5,098 nucleotides of DNA from Deltaproteobacteria bacterium (lineage in GTDB: Bacteria; Bdellovibrionota; UBA1018), in the NCBI GenBank assembly GCA_016194835.1, contig JACQAU010000211.1:1-5098 (forward strand), given 5' to 3'. The notes under the pieces are model-generated. The model was not told the origin of the DNA. It saw nothing but the letters and a program-made list of their open reading frames with translations, and made no database searches. Positions 1 to 5,098 of this stretch are shown here, piece by piece. Numbering within the stretch: position 1 is the first letter of the stretch; each line of letters opens with the position of its first letter. Position numbers and translations under genes: made by a program.

Positions 1-184
1 GAACAGGTGCTTCGGGAGAAATCCTTTCGACCAAACCAATAGTATATCTATCCACCCCAACATCACCAATTACTAAAACTCTTGCACCAGCTATAGATTT
101 TAATATTTTATCTAATTTCTTTTTATCCCAACTGGCTGCATGGATTGGCCACACCGTCTGTATTGGTTTTTGTTGTTTTGGCAT
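1..184 (-). CDS. hldE: D-glycero-beta-D-manno-heptose-7-phosphate kinase (HldE/RfaE N-terminal, PfkB family), partial
   Basis: Only the first 61 residues lie in the window; the 3' part is cut by the left edge. The visible protein has a ~34-residue leader, then a hydrophobic strand and the PfkB-type motif RVLVIGDVGVDRY (residues 35-47), followed by GLVERISPEAPV (50-61). The RISPEAPV segment is characteristic of the heptose-7-phosphate kinase that feeds ADP-heptose synthesis for the LPS core in the cytoplasm. The classical motif reads GDVMLDRY; here it is GDVGVDRY. The leader is longer than the ~14 residues of E. coli HldE. The ATG is well supported: a purine-rich AGGGGG lies 5 nt upstream and overlaps the stop codon of the preceding chimera gene (gap 11 nt), so the two are probably co-transcribed and coupled. 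It cannot be seen whether a C-terminal nucleotidyltransferase domain follows (HldE) or not (RfaE1/HldA type). Confidence 0.85.
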   Translation of the reverse strand, partial: MPKQQKPIQTVWPIHAASWDKKKLDKILKSIAGARVLVIGDVGVDRYTIGLVERISPEAPV

Positions 185-189
185 TTTCG

Positions 190-195
190 CCCCCT
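190..195 (-). promoter_or_regulatory. Ribosome binding site of hldE
   Basis: On the minus strand AGGGGG sits 5 nt before the ATG at 184 and directly follows the TAA stop (198-196) of the upstream chimera. This fixes the hldE start and suggests translation coupled to the upstream gene. Confidence 0.6.
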
Positions 196-1884
196 TTATT
201 TTCGTTTTAATTGTTTATGAATTTCTTCTAACGCATAATTGACAGACAAACTTCGCATACACGGATAATAATGACAAAGGTTTCCTAAACACTTAAAATC
301 CTGTCCACAATACACATCAGGCACCAAAATGCTTGCTTTTGACTCATCAGCCAAATAAGGACCCCATCTATTTGCACTTTGCACTCTAATTGGAGAAAAA
401 AATGTCACTATAGGCACACCCAATGCAGTAGCTATATGCAATGGACCCGTGCTGGGCACCACAACCAGATCTGCAAAAGACATTAGCGCACCAAGCTTTT
501 CGATAGGACCCACATCCTTGCACCCGTAAAACACTACTTTGTCCTTCAAAGCACCTAGCATGTCTTGAATTCTAGCCATCAAAAGATCTTCTTGTGGCCC
601 AAAAGTAACTAAAACCTGAAAATTTTCTTTCACTAATCGCAAAATAAGCTCTGCATAATGACTCTCCGGCCAATTGAGTGCGGATCCCCCCATTCCGGGA
701 TGAACCAAAATAAGCGTTTTTGAATTTTGCTTAATTCCTTTCTGAGTTAACCATTCCCTTGCTTCGTTTTTGACTGCATCTGAAATAAAAACCTTTGGAA
801 TAAATTTTCGCGTACCAATACGCATCCCAAGCCTTCTCAAAAGTTGCAGGTTATAATCCACTTCGTGCATTTCTACATATGATCGCTTTTGTCTTAATCC
901 CCTATTAAAAAACAAAAACGAATGTGGTTTACTCAAAGGCCCTACACGATACTTCACACCTGCAGCAAAAAGAGCGGCAGCAATCATCCATTGGCTTTGC
1001 AGAACAACAGAAATCCTAAAAACCCGCGTTCTCAAATCATGTATCAAATTAAAAAGTCCGCTAAGTCCATGATTCAATCCACTATGTCTTTCGTTGGGAT
1101 CGAAAATCATAACATCGTCTACAAAAGGAAGTCCTTTTAACAAAGGCACCACGCTTTCACGCACCATAAACGTAATATGAGAATCCGGATTGTATTGTTT
1201 TAACACTTCGAGCACCGGAGTAGATAAAATAACATCCCCTAAACGATCGGTCAAAGCATCTTGTGCTTTTTTAAGTGGCGCTACTGCGCGTGAACTATCC
1301 TGCAAATCTCTTTTTTGAATTTGCTTTTTTAACTCACTCAGAGGTGGAGAGTCACCGCCGTTTTCTTTAAGCTCCAAAAATCTTCTCCTTGCCCTTTCAA
1401 AAGAACTGGCGGTCAAAAAAAACTTCAGATCCGCATCCGGAAAAATTACTGTTCCAATATCCCTGCCTTCTAAAATAGAATTGCCCTGACAACCAAGTCT
1501 TCTTTGCAACCCCAAAAGCGCTGCCCTCACTTGCGAATACGAAGACACTTGGCTTGCAAGCATACTAATCAAAGGTGTACGAATAAAATCGGTTACATCA
1601 CTGCCGTTGGCAAAAATACGGTTAACCGGCACAAGCTTTGGATTAAGTTTAAATTCTAAATGTGCAGTTTTAGCCAGTTGAGAAGCCTTGGGTTCTAAAA
1701 CATTATTTCCGTCATTTTGTCCATGCGCCAAATAAGCAATGGCACGATAAAGAGCGCCGGTGTCAATATGAATAAAACCCAATCTTTCTGTTAATAAACG
1801 AGTCACAGAGCTTTTGCCAGTCCCTGCCGGACCATCAATGGCAATCACAATGCCTTGTTTAGGAATATGCATGTTTTCATCCAT
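196..1884 (-). CDS. cmk: Chimera: cytidylate kinase (Cmk) N-terminal part fused to a glycosyltransferase family 9 (heptosyltransferase/WaaF-like) domain
   Basis: 562 residues made of two unrelated enzymes. Residues 11-211 are cytidylate kinase (CMP/dCMP + ATP to CDP/dCDP + ADP, cytoplasm): Walker A GPAGTGKS (18-25), CMP-site DTGALYR (41-47), EGRDIGTVIFPDAD (139-152) and KRDLQDSSRAVAPL (191-204). Residues 213-562 are a GT9 LPS heptosyltransferase-like domain: DRLGDVILSTP (213-223), HEVDYNLQLL (340-349), HPGMGGSALNWP (395-406), PSTGPLH (477-483) and a C-terminal cysteine set C526, C532, C537, C542. The junction near residue 212 (about 1251) lacks the last ~20-25 residues normal for Cmk (the usual D-[ST]-T strand and final helix) and the first ~8-9 residues of GT9 (its first Rossmann strand). 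The start overlaps the hisC stop by 8 nt (ATGGATGA); M5 at 1872 is an alternative start, and neither has a clear Shine-Dalgarno. Domain identity is solid; whether the chimera is natural and active is unknown. Confidence 0.85.
   Translation of the reverse strand: MDENMHIPKQGIVIAIDGPAGTGKSSVTRLLTERLGFIHIDTGALYRAIAYLAHGQNDGNNVLEPKASQLAKTAHLEFKLNPKLVPVNRIFANGSDVTDFIRTPLISMLASQVSSYSQVRAALLGLQRRLGCQGNSILEGRDIGTVIFPDADLKFFLTASSFERARRRFLELKENGGDSPPLSELKKQIQKRDLQDSSRAVAPLKKAQDALTDRLGDVILSTPVLEVLKQYNPDSHITFMVRESVVPLLKGLPFVDDVMIFDPNERHSGLNHGLSGLFNLIHDLRTRVFRISVVLQSQWMIAAALFAAGVKYRVGPLSKPHSFLFFNRGLRQKRSYVEMHEVDYNLQLLRRLGMRIGTRKFIPKVFISDAVKNEAREWLTQKGIKQNSKTLILVHPGMGGSALNWPESHYAELILRLVKENFQVLVTFGPQEDLLMARIQDMLGALKDKVVFYGCKDVGPIEKLGALMSFADLVVVPSTGPLHIATALGVPIVTFFSPIRVQSANRWGPYLADESKASILVPDVYCGQDFKCLGNLCHYYPCMRSLSVNYALEEIHKQLKRK
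1249..1254 (-). other. Junction of the cmk and waaF-like parts
   Basis: Codons 211-212 (TTG ACC) lie between the last recognisable Cmk residues (AQDAL) and the first recognisable GT9 residues (DRLGD). Cmk proteins normally continue DAL-x-x-DST/DTT plus a helix, and GT9 proteins normally have a hydrophobic strand and R-T before DRLGD. The threonine could belong to either partner, so the precise join is ambiguous by a few bases. The TTG could in principle start a separate GT9 product, but with no visible ribosome site and without strand 1. Confidence 0.6.
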
Positions 1885-3001
1885 CTTTTTGGCTCATCAG
1901 AATATCAAGAGCAACCTGATTTTCCTCTGGCAAACCTATACTAATTCTTAAGGCATGATTCAAACCATAATTTGCCAACGGTCTGAAAATAATACCATGC
2001 TTCAAACACTCTAGGTATACCTCAGCTCCAGACTTACCGAAACTTTTTTGTGTGTTAACTAAAACAAAATTTCCTTGTGTCTTCCAAAATGTAATACCAT
2101 GGTTTACGAAGTTTTTTTCCCAAAAAAGCCTTCCCTGTGTGTTGATTTCTTTAGAGTTTTTGACAAATTCCTGATCTTTTAAAGCATGAGTTGCAGCTAT
2201 CACAGCCAAAGTATTTACATTAAAAGGCTGTCTGACTTTTTCTAAAGTAGAAAGCAGTTCTTCTTTTCCAACTGCATAGCCTATTCTTAAACCCGCAAGA
2301 CCATAAATTTTAGAAAATGTTCTTAGTACAATCAAGTTTGTAAACTCTTTAAAAAGCAATGTGGGATCTGAAGCGTTATCATGAGTTAAATACTCAATGT
2401 ATGCAGCATCTATCACTACAAGCACAGCACCTTGCCTGACTTTGGATACTTCTGTTAAAAATTTTCTGATTTCAAGATGATCGAAAAACGTTCCAGTTGG
2501 GTTATTGGGATTTGCTAGAAAAACAATTTTTATTTTATCATTTTGTTTAATTTGCTCTACCATAGCCATTAGATCAAATTGAAACTGATCTGAAATTGGA
2601 ATTTCAATAGTTTTTGCGCCATGGATCTGGGCACAAAGTTTATAAACTATAAAAGCAGCCTGAGCAGTTAATATAAAATCTCCAGGAATACAAAATGCAC
2701 GAATGATCAAATCAATAATTTCGTTAGATCCGTTGCCAATAAAAAGACTAGAAGGCACCGTATTTAAGTGTTGAGCCAAAGCTTGTTTTAGTTCATAACA
2801 CGATCCGTCAGGATAACGGTGTAGCTCCCGCAGAGAATCAACAATAGCCACTAGTGCTTTAGGACTAGGACCCAGTGGGTTTTCATTTGAGGCTAGTTTG
2901 ATAATCTTTTTTAAATTATATTCTCGCCTAGTTTCTTCTATAGGTTTACCAGGGATATAAGGGCGCATATTTCTAATATAATCTTGGACATGGGGACACA
3001 T
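1877..3001 (-). CDS. hisC: Histidinol-phosphate aminotransferase HisC
   Basis: 374 residues, normal length for HisC, a PLP-dependent fold-type I aminotransferase that converts imidazole-acetol phosphate plus glutamate to histidinol phosphate in histidine synthesis. Landmarks in order: RPYIPGKPIEE (13-23), LASNENPLGPSP (36-47), YPDGS (63-67), GNGSNEIIDL (89-98), NPNNPTG (164-170), DAAYIEY (198-204) with the PLP-ring aspartate D198 and Y201, and TFSKIYGLAGLRIGY (228-242) with the Schiff-base lysine K231 and phosphate-binding R239. The common DEAY is DAAY here, a variant I regard as tolerated. The ATG at 3001 begins 10 nt after the queC stop; no good Shine-Dalgarno is visible, so translation is probably coupled to queC. 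The 3' end overlaps the start of the cmk chimera by 8 nt. Related aminotransferases (for example aromatic ones) share the fold, but the N-terminal RPYxPGKPxEE favours HisC. No sign of damage. Confidence 0.93.
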   Translation of the reverse strand: MCPHVQDYIRNMRPYIPGKPIEETRREYNLKKIIKLASNENPLGPSPKALVAIVDSLRELHRYPDGSCYELKQALAQHLNTVPSSLFIGNGSNEIIDLIIRAFCIPGDFILTAQAAFIVYKLCAQIHGAKTIEIPISDQFQFDLMAMVEQIKQNDKIKIVFLANPNNPTGTFFDHLEIRKFLTEVSKVRQGAVLVVIDAAYIEYLTHDNASDPTLLFKEFTNLIVLRTFSKIYGLAGLRIGYAVGKEELLSTLEKVRQPFNVNTLAVIAATHALKDQEFVKNSKEINTQGRLFWEKNFVNHGITFWKTQGNFVLVNTQKSFGKSGAEVYLECLKHGIIFRPLANYGLNHALRISIGLPEENQVALDILMSQKDG

Positions 3002-3011
3002 ATAGTTTGGA

Positions 3012-3707
3012 TTAAATCACTGGTCGCTCTATAGTGCAAGTAGTTAAATTTATTGCTCTTAAAAATCTTTTACAAGACTCACAGACTCCACAGGGCTTGT
3101 CGCCACCATCGTAACAGCTCCAAATTTTTTCGAATGGGAAAGGTCTGGATAATAAACGAAGTTTCGTTACTATTTCAGTTTTATTTAATTCGGCCGTATA
3201 AGAAGACACTTGAACATGATTTGCAGTTGAGTAAAAAAGTGAATCTGTAATTTTTTTTAAAAACTCAACCGAGTTATCAGGAAAACTTTGTGCTTCTTCG
3301 ATATTAAAACCAACAATTATTTGATTAATATTTAAACTTTCAGCAACTGCTGCAGCTGCATTAATAAATATACCGTTTCTATTTGGCACCCAAACTGCTT
3401 TAGCTGTTTTTTTTATAATATCTAGTTGATCGAGTTCGTGAGTATTCAGTCTGGGAAGACTTTGATTTTTGTCAGTTAGAGCGCTGCCACCTAAAGCCCC
3501 AAGCCAGGAGAGATCTAAAACTTGGTGTTCTACTCTGTAATATTGACATAGTTCTATTGCAGCCTGTAGTTCTTTTGCTTGTGCACGCTGGCCATATTTA
3601 AATGTTAGCGCGCGAACTATTTCATTTCTTTCAGAGCCGATAGCAAAATTAGCTGCCGAATCCAAGCCACCGGATAGCAGGAGTAAGCTGTTTTTTGAGT
3701 TGGTCAT
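3012..3707 (-). CDS. queC: 7-cyano-7-deazaguanine (preQ0) synthase QueC
   Basis: 231 residues, full length for QueC, which uses ATP and ammonia to convert 7-carboxy-7-deazaguanine to preQ0 in queuosine synthesis (cytoplasm). Near the N-terminus is the PP-loop ATP motif SGGLDS (12-17), followed by ALTFKYGQRA, where QueC proteins usually carry a similar [LV]xxxYGQR segment. The middle carries the family stretches VPNRNGIFINAAAA and GFNIEEAQSFPDNS. The C-terminus carries the zinc site C198, C206, C209 and C212 (CYDGGDKPCGVCESC spacing). The ATG at 3707 lies 23 nt after the queD stop and there is no strong Shine-Dalgarno in the AT-only spacer; no other start fits, since the PP-loop begins at residue 12. 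It sits between queD and hisC, matching its pathway partner upstream. No queE or queF is visible in the window. Confidence 0.95.
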   Translation of the reverse strand: MTNSKNSLLLLSGGLDSAANFAIGSERNEIVRALTFKYGQRAQAKELQAAIELCQYYRVEHQVLDLSWLGALGGSALTDKNQSLPRLNTHELDQLDIIKKTAKAVWVPNRNGIFINAAAAVAESLNINQIIVGFNIEEAQSFPDNSVEFLKKITDSLFYSTANHVQVSSYTAELNKTEIVTKLRLLSRPFPFEKIWSCYDGGDKPCGVCESCKRFLRAINLTTCTIERPVI

Positions 3708-3730
3708 TAAAAATTTTTATACAATAGATT

Positions 3731-4108
3731 TTATTTACATACCACCAAATAAGTAGCCGAACATCTGTCGTTTTCCCAAACACTAACCCTATCAATCCAA
3801 ATAGATCTACCTTTTATGTGCTCACTTAGTTTTTCATGCATCAACTTTGCAATTACCTCAGCAGTAGGATTAACAGCCTTGAAATCTTTGAGTGTGTTTA
3901 GGTCTTGATGGTCCCAAGACGCTATTAGTTCTTTTACAAGATTTTTTAGTTCTCTAAAGTCCATTGCTAGACCTAGTTTATCCAAAGTCTCTGATCTTGC
4001 AAAAACCTCAATAACCCAATTATGTCCGTGCTGTCTAGAGCAATCTCCGGGATATCCAACAATGTGGTGAGCTGCTGCAAAATCTACTTTTACTCCAAGC
4101 TCTGATAT
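3731..4108 (-). CDS. queD: 6-carboxytetrahydropterin synthase QueD, start codon missing (possible pseudogene)
   Basis: The frame is open from 4123 to the stop at 3731, and QueD homology begins at about 4105 with ELGVKVDFAAAHH. Numbering from a hypothetical ATA start at 4108 (125 residues, normal QueD length), the zinc histidines are H14/H15, H27 and H29 (HGH), the catalytic cysteine is C23 (GDCSRQHGH), the catalytic pair is D66-H67 (WDHQDLN) and the substrate-binding glutamate is E112 (SVWEND). The enzyme turns dihydroneopterin triphosphate into carboxytetrahydropterin for preQ0, matching queC next to it. There is no ATG, GTG or TTG in frame between the upstream stop (4126-4124) and the zinc site. 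The first conventional start is TTG at 3985, which would give 84 residues lacking the zinc and cysteine residues, so that short model is biologically unlikely. The beginning overlaps the truncated end of rimI in another frame. Either a rare ATA start is used or the gene is broken. Confidence 0.82.
   Translation of the reverse strand: MSELGVKVDFAAAHHIVGYPGDCSRQHGHNWVIEVFARSETLDKLGLAMDFRELKNLVKELIASWDHQDLNTLKDFKAVNPTAEVIAKLMHEKLSEHIKGRSIWIDRVSVWENDRCSATYLVVCK
4090..4108 (-). other. Junction of truncated rimI and start-less queD
   Basis: On the minus strand the bases AGCTTGG (4101-4095) read as S-L-(G) in the RimI frame, where a glycine is normally conserved, and as (E)-L-G in the QueD frame, where ELGVKV is normal near the N-terminus. 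The two genes are therefore joined at a sequence compatible with both, and the QueD frame is -1 relative to RimI. This fits a deletion between short identical sequences, which is an inference. Confidence 0.55.
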
Positions 4109-4476
4109 AAGGAAATAGCAGCATCATTGCCCTTTCTAACATCTAATACTATATTTTTTACATTTGCGTGCAACGCCATGTCTAAAGCTTTTCGCAGCAT
4201 GATTTTTGCATAACCCAAGCCTCTATACTCCAAATGAACTGCTAAATTGAAAATCTCACACTCGTCTTTTAAAATCCAAAACACTATGTATCCTAAAACC
4301 ATGCTATCTGTCTCATCATCAGTAAGCACTAAAAAATGACTATATGGCTTTGATAATTCTTTGCTAAAACCATCCTGAGTCCAAGGAGCAGGCGTAGCTT
4401 TTGATTCGATTTCTAAAATTTGTGCAATATCATCTGCTGTGGCTTTTCTTAAACTAGGTTTATTAGCTAAATACAC
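4090..4476 (-). CDS. rimI: RimI-like GNAT N-acetyltransferase, C-terminally truncated
   Basis: 128 residues of a GNAT-fold acetyltransferase resembling RimI, which acetylates the N-terminal alanine of ribosomal protein S18. Visible are LRKATADDIAQILEIE (9-24), PAPWTQDGF (29-37), EIFNLAV (74-80), the acetyl-CoA loop YRGLGYA (84-90) and LDVRKGNDAAISLYQSL (111-127). RimI normally has LEVR, with the glutamate proposed as general base; here it is D112. RimI is usually ~145-150 residues and continues after LYxSL with GF and a YY-containing strand pair; this protein stops one codon later (SLE, then TAA), so about 25-30 residues are gone. The GTG start at 4476 is the only possible one, because a TAA stop lies directly before it and no other ATG/GTG/TTG precedes the domain; it overlaps the lipoprotein stop by 10 nt. 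The loss probably impairs activity. It could also be another GNAT enzyme. Confidence 0.8.
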   Translation of the reverse strand: MYLANKPSLRKATADDIAQILEIESKATPAPWTQDGFSKELSKPYSHFLVLTDDETDSMVLGYIVFWILKDECEIFNLAVHLEYRGLGYAKIMLRKALDMALHANVKNIVLDVRKGNDAAISLYQSLE

Positions 4477-4817
4477 TTATAAGTAATTCGCCACTCTGTT
4501 TTATTCTCGGTAGTAGACGAAGATGTGGACCAAATACTAGATTTACCCAAGGAAGTGTCTTGCTTTCCATAAACTTCCTGGCCAATTACGGCTTCTCCTT
4601 CTTCGACAATTTCAAATTTCTTACCATGACAATTTGAACGCATAAGCTCTTCGGCTTTTGCCCTAGCTTCAGGATTCTGTGGAGGATTCAAAGAAACCAC
4701 TCCACCCTTTCCGGGCTGCATAGATACTGTGCGTGCAGTAGCACAACCACCTAACACAAAAGCAACCAGTAAAGACATGCTTACAATATATTTAGAGCTA
4801 TTAAATATGTTAAACAA
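4467..4817 (-). CDS. Small lipoprotein of unknown function
   Basis: 116 residues. A type II signal peptide is clear: K9, a hydrophobic core (residues 10-22) and a lipobox LGGC with the lipidated cysteine at C25. The next residue is alanine, not aspartate, so in a Gram-negative cell outer-membrane sorting by Lol is expected. The ~90-residue mature part has a glycine- and proline-containing linker, a helix-prone stretch (PEARAKAEELMRSNC), then EIVEEGEAVIGQE, a Ser/Thr-rich stretch (88-103) and a C-terminal strand WRITYKC. C63 and C115 could form a disulfide in the periplasm. I do not recognise a named family. The start is TTG at 4817, supported by AAGGAG 8 nt upstream; M14 would cut off the N-region of the signal. 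It is the first gene of the leftward operon and overlaps rimI by 10 nt, with no obvious functional link to the following genes. Confidence 0.8.
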   Translation of the reverse strand: MFNIFNSSKYIVSMSLLVAFVLGGCATARTVSMQPGKGGVVSLNPPQNPEARAKAEELMRSNCHGKKFEIVEEGEAVIGQEVYGKQDTSLGKSSIWSTSSSTTENKTEWRITYKCI

Positions 4818-4825
4818 GGTTTGAT

Positions 4826-4831
4826 CTCCTT
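4826..4831 (-). promoter_or_regulatory. Ribosome binding site of the lipoprotein gene
   Basis: AAGGAG on the minus strand, 8 nt before TTG at 4817. It is a strong Shine-Dalgarno match and decides for the TTG start over the internal ATG (M14). Confidence 0.75.
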
Positions 4832-4836
4832 ATAAT
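4831..4836 (+). promoter_or_regulatory. Candidate -10 box for thrS
   Basis: A perfect TATAAT on the plus strand, which would start transcription near 4843 and give a ~49-nt leader to the ATG at 4892. No convincing -35 lies 16-18 nt upstream (TGTTAA is the best placed), so support is weak. A second possibility is TATACT at 4874-4879. Confidence 0.25.
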
Positions 4837-4871
4837 TAAAATAAAGCGTATGGCAAAGCCACTAAAAATAA

Positions 4872-4901
4872 GTTATACTTCATATTCAATTATGTGCGCA
4901 A
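4872..4901 (-). promoter_or_regulatory. Candidate sigma70-type promoter of the leftward operon
   Basis: On the minus strand TTGCGC (4901-4896) and TATAAC (4877-4872) are separated by 18 nt. The -10 matches 5 of 6 and the -35 matches 4 of 6 of the E. coli consensus. Transcription would start near 4865, leaving a ~48-nt leader that contains the AAGGAG ribosome site. In an AT-rich region such matches arise by chance, so this is tentative. It overlaps the start of thrS. Confidence 0.35.
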
Positions 4902-5098
4902 CTGAAAACTTACCAAAAGACTTACTAGAAGACTTACCAAAAGATTTGCCAGAAGGCTTAAGTGAACCGGAAATAAACTCCCCGCTAGATACAATGCGTC
5001 ACTCTTGCGCCCATGTAATGGCACATGCTGTAAAAAATCTTTGGCCAAACGCTAAATTTGGAATTGGCCCAACCATCGAAAATGGTTTTTATTACGAC
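4892..5098 (+). CDS. thrS: Threonyl-tRNA synthetase (ThrS), N-terminal part, without TGS domain
   Basis: 69 residues are visible; the gene runs off the right edge. From residue 32 it matches the start of the ThrS editing (N2, tRNA_SAD) domain: LDTMRHSCAHVMAHAV with the HxxxH motif H37/H41, then WPNAKFGIGPTIENGFYYD (51-69). ThrS charges tRNA-Thr in the cytoplasm, and this domain removes mischarged serine. Most bacterial ThrS carry a ~60-residue TGS domain first; here only ~34 residues precede the editing domain, and they form an acidic, leucine-rich repeat (LPKDLLED, LPKDLPEG) instead. The start is uncertain: ATG at 4850 is in frame and adds 14 residues (starting MAKPLK) but still no TGS domain, and neither start has a clear Shine-Dalgarno. 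The gene is divergent from the leftward operon. AlaRS and some free-standing editing proteins share the HxxxH region, but the IGPTIENGFYYD context is typical of ThrS. Confidence 0.88.
   Translation, partial: MCATENLPKDLLEDLPKDLPEGLSEPEINSPLDTMRHSCAHVMAHAVKNLWPNAKFGIGPTIENGFYYD
4908..4944 (+). repeat. Short tandem coding repeat in the thrS N-terminus
   Basis: The 13-mer ACTTACCAAAAGA occurs at 4908-4920 and again at 4932-4944, a period of 24 nt or 8 codons. It encodes two LPKDL units, with a degenerate continuation (LPEGLSEPE). It looks like a recent small duplication within the N-terminal extension of ThrS. Confidence 0.75.

Noticed and set aside
922..1140. Plus-strand open frame of 72 codons inside the chimera gene
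   Set aside because: It lies antisense to well-conserved GT9 coding sequence, has no recognisable protein features and no convincing ribosome site.
1244..1249. CGATCG palindrome next to the cmk/waaF junction
   Set aside because: A six-base palindrome is expected by chance and reads as part of the conserved T-D-R-L-G codons.
2388..2408. HisC DAAYIEY instead of DEAYxEY as an inactivating change
   Set aside because: The PLP-contacting aspartate and tyrosine are kept; the middle position varies between HisC families and all other motifs are intact.
3053..3250. Plus-strand open frame of 65 codons inside queC
   Set aside because: It is antisense to conserved QueC motifs, including the zinc site; composition looks like a shadow frame.
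3709..3720. AAAAATTTTT palindrome between queD and queC as a terminator
   Set aside because: It has no GC stem, and the tight spacing of queD, queC and hisC argues for read-through; it is just AT-rich spacer.
3731..3985. Short QueD model from TTG 3985 (84 residues)
   Set aside because: It would drop the HGH zinc site and catalytic cysteine, which are encoded directly upstream in the same open frame.
4090..4110. Programmed -1 frameshift producing a RimI-QueD fusion
   Set aside because: The frame relation is right, but no slippery heptamer of the X XXY YYZ type precedes the RimI stop and no clear stem-loop follows.
4829..4850. TTGCCA-16-TATAAG as promoter of the lipoprotein gene (minus strand)
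   Set aside because: The match to consensus is good, but the -10 would overlap the strong AAGGAG ribosome site, which would then not be transcribed.

Overview
The window is AT-rich, densely packed bacterial DNA. LPS heptose genes (hldE/rfaE kinase and a family 9 heptosyltransferase-like domain) point to a Gram-negative host. The style of HisC, QueC and the GDVGVDRY-type heptose kinase reminds me of the Bdellovibrionota/deltaproteobacteria, but that is recollection of families, not a search result, and is low confidence.

Layout: seven coding units run leftward (minus strand) with gaps of 23 nt or less or with overlaps, and look like one operon starting near 4870. In transcription order they are a small lipoprotein (4817), a RimI-like GNAT acetyltransferase (4476), QueD (reading frame up to about 4108), QueC (3707), HisC (3001), a 562-residue chimera of cytidylate kinase and a glycosyltransferase family 9 domain (1884), and the start of the heptose-7-phosphate kinase HldE/RfaE (184, cut by the window edge). 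A divergent gene on the plus strand, thrS (threonyl-tRNA synthetase), starts near 4892 and runs off the right edge. There is no gene-free stretch over 300 bases; the largest non-coding gap is the divergent promoter region at about 4818-4891.

Jobs: QueD and QueC are two steps of preQ0/queuosine synthesis; HisC is a step of histidine synthesis; Cmk phosphorylates CMP; HldE and the GT9 domain make and use ADP-heptose for the LPS core; RimI and ThrS belong to translation. This is a mixed housekeeping operon, with no defence system, mobile element, CRISPR array or RNA gene visible.

The most notable feature is that two gene borders look as if DNA was removed across them. In cmk|waaF the last ~20-25 residues of Cmk and the first ~8-9 of the heptosyltransferase are missing and the rest is joined in frame. 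In rimI|queD the last ~30 residues of RimI and the start codon of QueD are missing and the rest is joined out of frame, so QueD keeps its catalytic residues but has no normal start codon. ThrS also lacks the usual N-terminal TGS domain. These could be real deletions in the genome (or in one strain) or assembly errors; the sequence alone cannot decide.
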